From positions 1 through 21,076 of the forward strand of contig DDAM01000053.1 of the NCBI GenBank assembly GCA_002332905.1: a stretch of DNA of 21,076 nt. The letters run 5' to 3'. Below, one piece after another: positions 8,036-14,585 of the stretch; position 1 is the stretch's first letter; each line of letters begins with the position of its first letter. The position numbers were made by a program, and so were the translations under genes. The DNA comes from Firmicutes bacterium UBA2058. Its GTDB lineage: Bacteria; Bacillota; Clostridia; Tissierellales; Sedimentibacteraceae. The notes beneath the pieces are model-generated. The model made no database searches. It was given only the letters and a program-made list of their open reading frames with translations, and was not told the origin of the DNA.

Positions 8036-9184
8036 TTATTTTGAAAAATCGTAGAAATCACATAGAAGCATATAGAAGTTCTTTAATTCTCCAACATTTT
8101 CATCTTTATACAATGATAGCTTAAGACCTAAACCATCAGCCAATTTATTTATAACCTTCTTAAACACTTCAGGATCATGTCTGTCCTTAGTTTCACCTTC
8201 ACAGTATTTTATTGCATATTCAACACCAGCTTCTATCATGAGCATGTTAATTGGAACTCCCCAAGTAGCCATTCTAGATTCTTGTCCTGCTTCAGTTAAC
8301 TTAGATTTGATTTGTTGAATCATGTAGTCAACATCACCCTCATGTCCAGTTACATCTATACCTAAACCTGCTGGATATCCATGATATGGTGATGGACAGC
8401 ATTGTTGAGGATAAATAGCCTTTTCATTAAGTATAGTACGTATTAATGGCTCTTGCATTGAACAGTTTGTAGAAAAGAAAGCTGTATCCTTACCATATTT
8501 AGCAACTTGTCTTGGTACATCTTCAATTATAAATTGTTGCGCACCAGATACACCAGCATCTCCTGTTGGGTCTGGAGCTGTAACATCAACAAATTCTATT
8601 CCTAACTCTTTACATTTTGCAACCATCAACTCACGACGAGCAGCAATTGTAGCGTATGATAAGTGTCTAGCAAACGAATAATGAATAAATGTCTTTGCTC
8701 CCATTTCATGTGCTTTTTGAGGAATAGTGTTACCCATTGATATCTCATCAACTAGCATTACTATATCAGCCTTGCTAGCTATAGTTGCTGGATCTTCCGC
8801 AGCAACTCCACATACAAATAACATATCTGGTCTTGTTTCTCGTACTTTATCAATGGCAGCAGCTGCACCTGGTACAGCTTGAACAAATACTATAGCCTTA
8901 ACTTCAGGGTCTGATGCTAAACTTACTACATTAGCTATAGTAGTCTCTGTTTCTGATGAAAAGTTATCAGGATATGTAGCTGTAACAATCATGTCACCGT
9001 ATTTTTTTACCATATTTTGAGCTTCCTGAAATTCTTCCTCACCCTGCGATACAGTACCTGTGATAATACCTATTTTATAATCTTTCTTTTTTCCCCCAGT
9101 TGATGTCTCTGATGAATCGCGGCAACCTGCAATTGATAATAACATTGCAACTACCATTAGTAAACATAAAACTTTTTTAAACAT
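8036..9184 (-). CDS. DUF3798 lipoprotein, probable substrate-binding subunit of the ABC importer
   Basis: This 382-residue protein has a lipoprotein signal (lipobox LSIAGC, modified C21), then a low-complexity linker and a type I periplasmic-binding-like domain opening KIGIITGTVSQGEEEF. The central text (NFSSETETTIANVVSLASDP, LFVCGVAAEDP, HYSFARHLSYATIAARRE, VPINMLMIEAG) is that of the uncharacterised DUF3798 family as I recall it. It does not read as a standard Bmp/Med or sugar-binding protein. It is the first gene of the operon, has a strong GGGGAGG ribosome site, and precedes the ATPase and two permeases. I infer that it is the surface-anchored receptor of that importer. The ligand is unknown. 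Confidence 0.83.
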   Translation of the reverse strand: MFKKVLCLLMVVAMLLSIAGCRDSSETSTGGKKKDYKIGIITGTVSQGEEEFQEAQNMVKKYGDMIVTATYPDNFSSETETTIANVVSLASDPEVKAIVFVQAVPGAAAAIDKVRETRPDMLFVCGVAAEDPATIASKADIVMLVDEISMGNTIPQKAHEMGAKTFIHYSFARHLSYATIAARRELMVAKCKELGIEFVDVTAPDPTGDAGVSGAQQFIIEDVPRQVAKYGKDTAFFSTNCSMQEPLIRTILNEKAIYPQQCCPSPYHGYPAGLGIDVTGHEGDVDYMIQQIKSKLTEAGQESRMATWGVPINMLMIEAGVEYAIKYCEGETKDRHDPEVFKKVINKLADGLGLKLSLYKDENVGELKNFYMLLCDFYDFSK

Positions 9185-9206
9185 TTTTTCCTCCCCATAA
9201 ATTTAT

Positions 9207-9218
9207 TACATGCATGTA
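9207..9218. promoter_or_regulatory. 12-bp perfect palindrome in the ABC operon leader
   Basis: TACATGCATGTA is a perfect palindrome lying about 30 bases downstream of the -10 box and upstream of the lipoprotein ribosome site. Its position fits a roadblock-type repressor operator, but no binding protein is known. Confidence 0.35.
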
Positions 9219-9247
9219 TAATTATAAATTTACATTGCATTTATATA

Positions 9248-9276
9248 ATTATAAAACCATAGGAAAAGGATTGCAA
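9248..9276 (-). promoter_or_regulatory. Sigma-A promoter of the ABC operon
   Basis: The minus strand reads TTGCAA (9276-9271), 17 bases, TATAAT (9253-9248). The predicted start leaves a leader of roughly 55-60 bases containing the palindrome at 9207-9218. No purine-riboswitch core was found in this leader. Confidence 0.7.
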
Positions 9277-9310
9277 GCAAAAAATATTTTTATACAAAAT
9301 AATATTTTTT

Positions 9311-9350
9311 ATTACAAAAAACACCACTCATAGTTGATATAAGTAGTGTT
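9311..9350 (-). terminator. Rho-independent terminator after the Rsm22-like gene
   Basis: Arms AACACTACT and AGTGGTGTT (minus strand, 9350-9342 and 9328-9320) make a 9-bp stem with one G-U pair and a 13-base loop, followed by TTTTTG. It is about 87 bases past the methyltransferase-like stop and insulates the ABC operon. Confidence 0.75.
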
Positions 9351-9436
9351 TTGTCGAATAAACATTTATTTTCAATTTTTAAAAAATATATTAATCAAAT
9401 TGTTTTATTAAAATTAAAATTGTATAATTATTAATT

Positions 9437-10393
9437 TTATATTTCATCACCACATTGTACTTTCCTAGCTTTTTTATATAAATCTCCATCTTTTTTACTA
9501 ATAGTTATTTTCTCAATATTTTCTTCTGTACAAAGAACGAGAGATATTCTTCCCTTTTCTACTATAGGATGTCTTAGCACACGTGACTGTACATTATCAT
9601 ATTTTTCATGTGTCACTGCTAAATATGTAAACTTCTCATCCTCATAAGGTGCATCTCCACCTTTAAGTTTTTTATGAAGCTTGCTTCTTTGTATTCTACA
9701 TGTAAAGTGGCACCAATCATCATCTAATAGCTTACATACGCCTTCATGAGAACAAGGTGCAACAACATGTCCACCCTTTGAAAGCAAGTATTCTCTTGCT
9801 TTTTTTAGGTGTGAGAAACCTACTGGCGTTCCTGGTTCCACAATTAAAAGCAATTTATCCGATGCATTCCAAAGCTTATCAATGGCTTTAATCCTCTCAG
9901 TGTCATTTAATTCATTTAACATATATGAGGCTACCACCATATCCATTTTATCCTTAATATCATCTTTTGTTATATCATATTGAAGCCATTTGGTCTTACT
10001 TAATGCTTCTGAGCCACCACACATCATCATTTGTCCAAGATGTAACATTGCCGGCTCTCTTTCTAGGCATACTATATTATTTAAATCAAGAAGCGAATCA
10101 CAAGCCCACGTAGCAGCACCTGTTCCAGCTCCTACATCTGCCAATGTTTTAATATCGCAATCAATTATATTAAGCGTATATCTAAGTGCTGAATATACTG
10201 CACAAAATGTTGCTGGCATTCTAACAACAGAATATGCAACTGCTTCATTGCTTGTTGTTAATAATCTTTTTCCCTGTCCACTACTTGTTCTATATTTTTC
10301 GCTAATTCCTTGTGCATCCTGTACTAATTTATCATGTTTAGATAAAGCAGTTTGGTTTTCTACTGCTAATTTAAGCTTTAAAGGTAATTCCAT
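9437..10393 (-). CDS. Rsm22-family (METTL17-like) ribosome-associated methyltransferase-like protein
   Basis: This 318-residue protein has a Rossmann SAM-binding motif LADVGAGTGAATWAC (84-98) and the Rsm22 landmarks RMPATFCAVYSALR (58-71), SYMLNEL (156-162), VEPGTPVGF (185-193) and WCHFTCRIQR (227-236). Cysteines C214, C220, C228 and C288 have the spacing pattern of the Fe-S cluster ligands reported for mitochondrial METTL17/Rsm22, which acts in small-ribosomal-subunit assembly. The bacterial role is inferred to be similar; methylation activity is not proven by the motif. The reading frame extends to a TTG at 10417, but AGAAGGAGT lies 8 bases before the ATG at 10393, so I chose that start. 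The gene is monocistronic, with terminators on both sides. Confidence 0.88.
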   Translation of the reverse strand: MELPLKLKLAVENQTALSKHDKLVQDAQGISEKYRTSSGQGKRLLTTSNEAVAYSVVRMPATFCAVYSALRYTLNIIDCDIKTLADVGAGTGAATWACDSLLDLNNIVCLEREPAMLHLGQMMMCGGSEALSKTKWLQYDITKDDIKDKMDMVVASYMLNELNDTERIKAIDKLWNASDKLLLIVEPGTPVGFSHLKKAREYLLSKGGHVVAPCSHEGVCKLLDDDWCHFTCRIQRSKLHKKLKGGDAPYEDEKFTYLAVTHEKYDNVQSRVLRHPIVEKGRISLVLCTEENIEKITISKKDGDLYKKARKVQCGDEI

Positions 10394-10468
10394 TTTATTT
10401 ATACTCCTTCTGCGCAATTATAAAATAATGTAAAATAATTTATTGAATGAAATACATCTCATAACCAT

Positions 10469-10497
10469 TTAATACCATATTATAAAGCAATTTTCAA
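10469..10497 (-). promoter_or_regulatory. Possible sigma-A promoter of the Rsm22-like gene
   Basis: The minus strand reads TTGAAA (10497-10492), 17 bases, TATTAA (10474-10469), about 75 bases upstream of the chosen start. The DNA is very AT-rich, so chance matches are common. Confidence 0.4.
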
Positions 10498-10558
10498 TAT
10501 ATTTATTTAATTTCTTCTTTACAAATAATGCTTTATTAATTTCTTAATAATTTTGCAG

Positions 10559-10593
10559 AAAAAACTAGGTATAAAAATACATTTCATACCTAG
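10559..10593 (-). terminator. Rho-independent terminator of the chemoreceptor gene
   Basis: An 8-bp perfect stem, CTAGGTAT with ATACCTAG (10565-10572 and 10586-10593), encloses a 13-base loop and is followed on the minus strand by six Ts. It lies 35 bases past the chemoreceptor stop codon. Confidence 0.85.
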
Positions 10594-10627
10594 GCTATAT
10601 AATAAATACTTTTCTGTTACAGCAAAT

Positions 10628-12289
10628 TTATTTTTTGTTTAAATATTTATTATCAATTTTATCAATTATTCCATTAGCTATCATCTTATCAATATTTTTG
10701 TTAAATAAATCAATATATTCATCTAAATCATTTTTTCTGCTAAATGCCATTCTTGCATCTGAATCTTTTTCTTCAAAATAGAATTTTTGCTTAACAACTT
10801 GTCCCTTAGAACCGTTAGTTTTAAAGTAATAATTTGCTGTATATTCATTGGCAATAAATGTATCTATTTGACCTTTTAAAAGCTTATTATACATTGTTGC
10901 TATGTCCGCACTGTTATCCTTAATAAGTTTTCTATCATTTCTAAATTTGTCATTATAATTAAAATTTTGTACGGCGATTTTATATTTATATAAATCTTCA
11001 TACTTGTTTATAGTCACATTTGACTCCTTTAATGTGTAGAAGGCATATATTGAGCTTGGTCTATATTCGTTAGAAAAATGCATGCAGCTTTCTCGTTCCT
11101 TGCTATAACCGACAGTTGGAATTACATCTACTAATCCTTGTTCTAATAATTTTAAAGAACCATCCCAAGTACAGGTCATAAGCTGTACATTTATATTTGA
11201 CATTTTAAATGCTTCCAGCAATATATCTACATCCATGCCATTTATTGTACCATTTTCATTGAATATACTGTATGGTGCATATGGAGATATACCGGCAATA
11301 ATTGTTTTAGAATCACTAGATGTCGCACTATTTGTTAATTGCAGCGATTTAATTAAATTATCCTCTATATAACCAATAGTTTTAGATAATTTGTTAAAGT
11401 GCAAAATTTCATCCTTTATAGATTTTGTAACCTCAGAAGTTGCTTCCTTATTTTCCTTTATAATAACAGATATATTGTTTACCATACCATTAATTTTATA
11501 TATCCTGTCATTTAATTCATTGCTTTTTGTTGCTAATATACTATTGTTTTCCGAATATTCTTTAGTGGAATTTTCTATATCATTTAGTTCACCCACTGAT
11601 TGTCCCAGTTTTTCTGATTGATCAGATATTTTGTTAAGGCTAAGATTCATAGCCTTTTCAACACTTTCAGCCAATAATCCTATTTCTTTTATTATATCAT
11701 CAACTTTTTTATTGACCTCAGCAGTTTGCTCAGATAGCTTCATCATTTCCTCAGCTACTACACCAAATCCCTTGCCATTTACACCAGCCCTAGCTGCCTC
11801 TATGGATGCATTAACAGATAGTATTTTAGATTGTTTTGTTATAGCATTTACTGCTACTATTAAGCCATCTGCAGCCTTGACCTTATTTTGCAGTTCAACA
11901 GTGATATTACTGGTGTTATTAATTTCTTCACAAACTTTATTAAAAGCTTCTATAGTATTGCTTATTTCTTCTCTTTTTTGTGCTACTTTTACATATGTAG
12001 TTTTAGCATTATTAGAAAGTTTTGTAGTTTCTTCAAGTGTATTATCGGCAAAATCGCATATAACGTCTAATTCTCTAACTATATTTTCTATATTATCACT
12101 TTGTCTATCCGCTCCGCAAACTAAGTTATCAGCTTTATTACTTATGTTACAAATTTCAGTATTAATTTCATCTATAGAGTTAGATGATTCACTTAATTTT
12201 TCAATACTTTTCCTAATTATTTGATTAGCTTCTTTAGTTTTTTTACTAGTCTTATCTTGTTTTTTGTCAGTTTTTGTAAACGTTATCAT
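10628..12289 (-). CDS. Soluble chemoreceptor: N-terminal MCP signalling domain fused to C-terminal SBP_bac_3 domain
   Basis: This 553-residue protein starts with a hydrophilic coiled-coil region. It contains an MCP signalling hairpin whose tip reads ITKQSKILSVNASIEAARAG...GFGVVAEEMMKLSEQT (150-189), which is the conserved CheA/CheW-contact region in a divergent form. From about 328 to 553 follows an amino-acid-type solute-binding domain (IIAGISPYAPYSIF, GMDVDILLEAF, LLEQGLVDVIPTVGYSKER, IDTFIANEYTANYYF). No signal peptide, transmembrane helix or HAMP domain is visible, so the binding domain should lie in the cytoplasm. It may report an intracellular solute to the chemotaxis array (inference). 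The frame extends to TTG at 12304, but GGGAGG sits 7 bases before the ATG at 12289. The gene is transcribed alone. Confidence 0.9.
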   Translation of the reverse strand: MITFTKTDKKQDKTSKKTKEANQIIRKSIEKLSESSNSIDEINTEICNISNKADNLVCGADRQSDNIENIVRELDVICDFADNTLEETTKLSNNAKTTYVKVAQKREEISNTIEAFNKVCEEINNTSNITVELQNKVKAADGLIVAVNAITKQSKILSVNASIEAARAGVNGKGFGVVAEEMMKLSEQTAEVNKKVDDIIKEIGLLAESVEKAMNLSLNKISDQSEKLGQSVGELNDIENSTKEYSENNSILATKSNELNDRIYKINGMVNNISVIIKENKEATSEVTKSIKDEILHFNKLSKTIGYIEDNLIKSLQLTNSATSSDSKTIIAGISPYAPYSIFNENGTINGMDVDILLEAFKMSNINVQLMTCTWDGSLKLLEQGLVDVIPTVGYSKERESCMHFSNEYRPSSIYAFYTLKESNVTINKYEDLYKYKIAVQNFNYNDKFRNDRKLIKDNSADIATMYNKLLKGQIDTFIANEYTANYYFKTNGSKGQVVKQKFYFEEKDSDARMAFSRKNDLDEYIDLFNKNIDKMIANGIIDKIDNKYLNKK

Positions 12290-12333
12290 TAAGTAACCTC
12301 CCAATTTATAAATTATTTATAATCCCCTTTTGC

Positions 12334-12362
12334 TTGACTTTCCAAATTTATGACATTATATA
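12334..12362 (+). promoter_or_regulatory. Possible plus-strand promoter ahead of the 59-codon ORF
   Basis: The plus strand reads TTGACT (12334-12339), 17 bases, TATATA (12357-12362), with an overlapping TATAAT at 12359. It would transcribe the small ORF at 12483 with a leader of about 115 bases. The gap 12290-12782 otherwise holds only AT-rich DNA, the small ORF and a terminator; no clear promoter for the chemoreceptor gene could be singled out. Confidence 0.35.
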
Positions 12363-12482
12363 ATTAATATTTTATCAAATTTTGAATATTTTACAATATA
12401 TTTATTATATTTATTAAAACATTATTTCAATATTATTAAAAAATGTAGAAAATGCTATACTAAAAATTAGCCTAAAATACTC

Positions 12483-12662
12483 ATGAGGACACTGTATATT
12501 CCATTCTTTTACAAAATCTATTTTATAATCCTAGTTAATTACACATATTATAAGTTTTGGGGTTGTAATGGTACTTGCACAATATCATCAAACCTTTACT
12601 GTTCAACGCTTTATGGTGGAATAATTGGTGGACTTTTATCTTTTGTGTTTTCAAAAGTATAG
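12483..12662 (+). CDS. Small membrane protein resembling DUF6132, 59 residues, possibly decaying
   Basis: An ATG at 12483 opens a 59-codon frame ending in TAG. The C-terminal half reads YYKFWGCNGTC, then SNLYCSTLYGGIIGG and a hydrophobic tail. This matches the layout I know for DUF6132-type small membrane proteins (YYKxxGC..GTCPITSNPY.STIYGA.GG). Two family prolines are replaced (TCTI for TCPI, NLY for NPY), one residue is missing in the Cys loop, and the N-terminal helix lacks the usual glycines. No ribosome site precedes the ATG and an in-frame stop lies 15 bases upstream. It is on the strand opposite to both neighbours. It is either a divergent small gene or a remnant; the function of the family is unknown to me. 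Confidence 0.45.
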   Translation: MRTLYIPFFYKIYFIILVNYTYYKFWGCNGTCTISSNLYCSTLYGGIIGGLLSFVFSKV

Positions 12663-12682
12663 TCTAAAATCATTCTTTAATT

Positions 12683-12719
12683 AAAAAAAAACCACATTTA
12701 AAAATACTATAAATGTGGT
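12683..12719 (-). terminator. Rho-independent terminator of the DUF2935 gene
   Basis: A perfect 10-bp stem, ACCACATTTA (12691-12700) with TAAATGTGGT (12710-12719), encloses a 9-base loop and is followed on the minus strand by eight Ts. The plus-strand side lacks a T tract, so it serves the minus-strand gene. Confidence 0.88.
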
Positions 12720-12782
12720 AAATATAATATATGAATATGTAGTCCACTTTAAACTGCATATTTTTTGTCATTAATGTGCAAT

Positions 12783-13673
12783 CTAACTATTTAATATTCT
12801 AAAATAGTGATTTGCTTCTCTTAAAACATGGTCTGCTAGAAGAGGTAATATAATAGATCTTATATTACATTCATATATTCCTTCTGCACCAGCTGTTTTG
12901 AACTCTATATATTTTGCTGTTTCTGCAATAGTTTGATCTGTAACAGTTTCCATAGTCGCTTCCGTTGCAATTTTAGCTTCTTCTAATAATTTTCTGTAAT
13001 CATTGGCAAAAGCATCAGCAGCAATAATCAACTTCTCTTCAGTAGGATCAAGTAATCCACGTATAAATAATGCATGTTCCATCATAATTTGATTCCAGAA
13101 TAATTCTACTTGTTTCATATCCAAACTGTTAATATCTAAACCATTTTGTAACATCCAAACATATTGCCTATATAATTTCGCTTCACGTGTTATGTGTTCA
13201 ATTAATAGTGGATAATTAGCAGTAAATATAGAACAGCTTAATACATCATTTAATATTCTTTCTTTAAAATTAATAAATCCACCTAGTAGATGTAACGCAG
13301 CATCATTTAAACAGCAAACATTAGATGATATATCTGGTGCCATATGATGACGATCACTGATTAATCTTAACTCCATAAGTGTTGTATTAGTATCAATTCC
13401 TATTCCTGTAAGTTCTTCTGTTTTCTTTTCAGCCCCTAGCGTAAAGTTTGTTACAATTTCTCCTGAGTTTAATACTGTTGGACTTATTATAAAATTACTT
13501 AATTTAACAGCATCTGATAAAAGTCTTTCAAATTGTCCTTTGTACCACATTGCTTCATGAATATAGCAGCTATTCTTAGGCATAAATGCAGCTTGCAAAA
13601 ATAATGCATGCTCTTTCATAATTCTAGCAAAAAACAAATGTAGCTCAAGTGATAATTTAATATAATCCTTCAT
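12783..13673 (-). CDS. DUF2935 family, ferritin-like helical protein
   Basis: This 296-residue, all-helical cytoplasmic protein is built as two similar halves. Each half has an E/H-rich helix pair: ELHLFFARIMKEHALFL (10-26) with LLIEHITREAKLYRQ, and FWNQIMMEHALFIRGLLDP with LLADHVLREANHYFRIL. The repeated EHALF and HxxREA motifs are those of DUF2935 proteins, which are ferritin-like bundles thought to bind metal; the reaction is unknown. The frame extends to a GTG at 13691, but AAAGGA lies about 9 bases ahead of the ATG at 13673, which I chose. It has its own promoter (13704-13732) and terminator (12683-12719). Confidence 0.86.
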   Translation of the reverse strand: MKDYIKLSLELHLFFARIMKEHALFLQAAFMPKNSCYIHEAMWYKGQFERLLSDAVKLSNFIISPTVLNSGEIVTNFTLGAEKKTEELTGIGIDTNTTLMELRLISDRHHMAPDISSNVCCLNDAALHLLGGFINFKERILNDVLSCSIFTANYPLLIEHITREAKLYRQYVWMLQNGLDINSLDMKQVELFWNQIMMEHALFIRGLLDPTEEKLIIAADAFANDYRKLLEEAKIATEATMETVTDQTIAETAKYIEFKTAGAEGIYECNIRSIILPLLADHVLREANHYFRILNS

Positions 13674-13703
13674 ATTTTTATTTCCTTTCACATAGACTAC
13701 AAT

Positions 13704-13732
13704 ATTATATGCATATTGTTTGTTGTTGTTAA
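13704..13732 (-). promoter_or_regulatory. Sigma-A promoter of the DUF2935 gene
   Basis: The minus strand reads TTAACA (13732-13727), 17 bases, TATAAT (13709-13704), about 30 bases upstream of the chosen ATG. Confidence 0.65.
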
Positions 13733-13773
13733 AATATTGCAGTAACTATGCCCTAACTCTAACATAATCACAA

Positions 13774-13996
13774 TCATATAACATATGTCCATCTTTTTAA
13801 ATACTTTGCTACCTCTGATCCCTGATATGTCGGATGCACTACAACAGATATAATAAAAATATTATATTTATCATATTTGCCATATTCCATTATATCCTCT
13901 GGTTGAATATCAGTGTCATGGAAATTATTCTATTTACATTATATCCTTAATTAATTTTTCCTCATTTTCAACATTGAATTTTACAGTATATTTCAC
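13774..13996 (-). pseudogene. Decayed GNAT acetyltransferase remnant
   Basis: A GTG at 13996 with GGAGGG upstream opens a 20-codon frame (MKYTVKFNVENEEKLIKDIM, then TAA). Immediately beyond, another frame (13929-13774) reads DIQPEDIMEYGKYDKYN and then IFIISVVVHPTYQGSEVAKYL before a stop. The latter matches the GNAT strand-4/motif-A region (xxISVVVHPxYQGxGIAxxL), with the RGxG loop already altered. The N-terminal and C-terminal parts of the fold are missing or out of frame. This fills the 350-base gap between the DUF2935 gene and the next gene, together with the DUF2935 promoter. It could be read as two unrelated short frames, so the call is moderate. Confidence 0.45.
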
Positions 13997-14023
13997 TTGC
14001 TCCCTCCAATTGCATAAAAAATA

Positions 14024-14353
14024 CTATAAAATTGTTTGTAACTGTGCTTGTCTATGTAAATTTTCTTTTAGGATACTAATAACTTTATCATAATCACTCT
14101 TTTTAAAATAAAATGTTTGTTGCACAAAACCACCTGATACCTTAGTTTCTATATTCTTTGAATTAATTATTATAACTTTTTCAATTTCATTCCATAATAT
14201 AATCTCTTTATATTTAAACATTGATATGAAACCTTTTGATATAATTCCCTGTGCAAGCCACATACTAATAAACATTAGAATGGCTAATATTCCCGTTACA
14301 TAATGAATCCAAGTATTTGCATAAAAATATATAATTGATATAAGAACAATCAT
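14024..14353 (-). CDS. Small membrane protein with two hydrophobic segments and a PH-like tail, start uncertain
   Basis: The frame encodes 109 residues: two hydrophobic segments (2-11 and about 18-34), then a soluble tail with alternating strands (KGFISMFKYKEIILWNEIEK, ETKVSGGFVQQTFYF, a final helix DYDKVISILKENL). The strand pattern with a mid-chain W resembles bacterial PH-like or DUF5673-type domains, but I do not recognise the family firmly. No ribosome site precedes the ATG. Twelve more in-frame codons upstream (YQQEKNIYKFIV) extend the first hydrophobic segment before a TAA, without any start codon, so the gene may have lost its true 5' end. No promoter or terminator could be assigned. 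Confidence 0.5.
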   Translation of the reverse strand: MIVLISIIYFYANTWIHYVTGILAILMFISMWLAQGIISKGFISMFKYKEIILWNEIEKVIIINSKNIETKVSGGFVQQTFYFKKSDYDKVISILKENLHRQAQLQTIL

Positions 14354-14449
14354 TACGATAAATTTGTATATATTTTTTTCTTGTTGGTATTATTATTTCT
14401 TTTATACGCCTTAAACGTTGTATAAAAATTGCAATAAAAAATAATTGGA

Positions 14450-14483
14450 TAATAATATTAATAAAATTATTCTAATATTATTA
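14450..14483. repeat. AT-only inverted repeat in the 14,354-14,585 gap
   Basis: TAATAATATTA (14450-14460) is exactly mirrored by TAATATTATTA (14473-14483) with a 12-base spacer. It lies between two divergent genes in DNA that is almost entirely A and T, so it may be an operator, a weak hairpin or chance. Nothing else in this gap could be assigned except AAAGGA about 13 bases ahead of the plus-strand gene. Confidence 0.3.
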
Positions 14484-14585
14484 TTAAAAATAAATAATAT
14501 ATTATATAGGTAAAAAATGGTTGAAGATTATTATGAAGGGTATAAAATATTATATATATTAAAGCAAAGGATTTGATAGAAAATT

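Noticed and set aside
8036..9184. Standard Bmp/Med nucleoside-binding lipoprotein
   Set aside because: The ATPase and permeases are of that general type, but the lipoprotein text matches DUF3798 rather than the Bmp family, so nucleoside uptake is not claimed.
9185..9310. Purine or other riboswitch ahead of the BMP-like importer operon
   Set aside because: The leader after the -10 box is only about 55-60 bases, lacks the conserved riboswitch cores I know and has no terminator hairpin before the first gene.
11631..12224. 197-codon open frame on the plus strand, antisense to the chemoreceptor gene
   Set aside because: It mirrors the coiled-coil MCP domain, has Ser/Leu-rich composition typical of an antisense shadow, and no ribosome site or known motif.
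14520..14585. Sigma-A promoter for the phosphodiesterase gene (TTGAAG with TATAAA)
   Set aside because: The spacing is only 14 bases; the surrounding DNA is nearly all A/T, so no confident promoter could be chosen.
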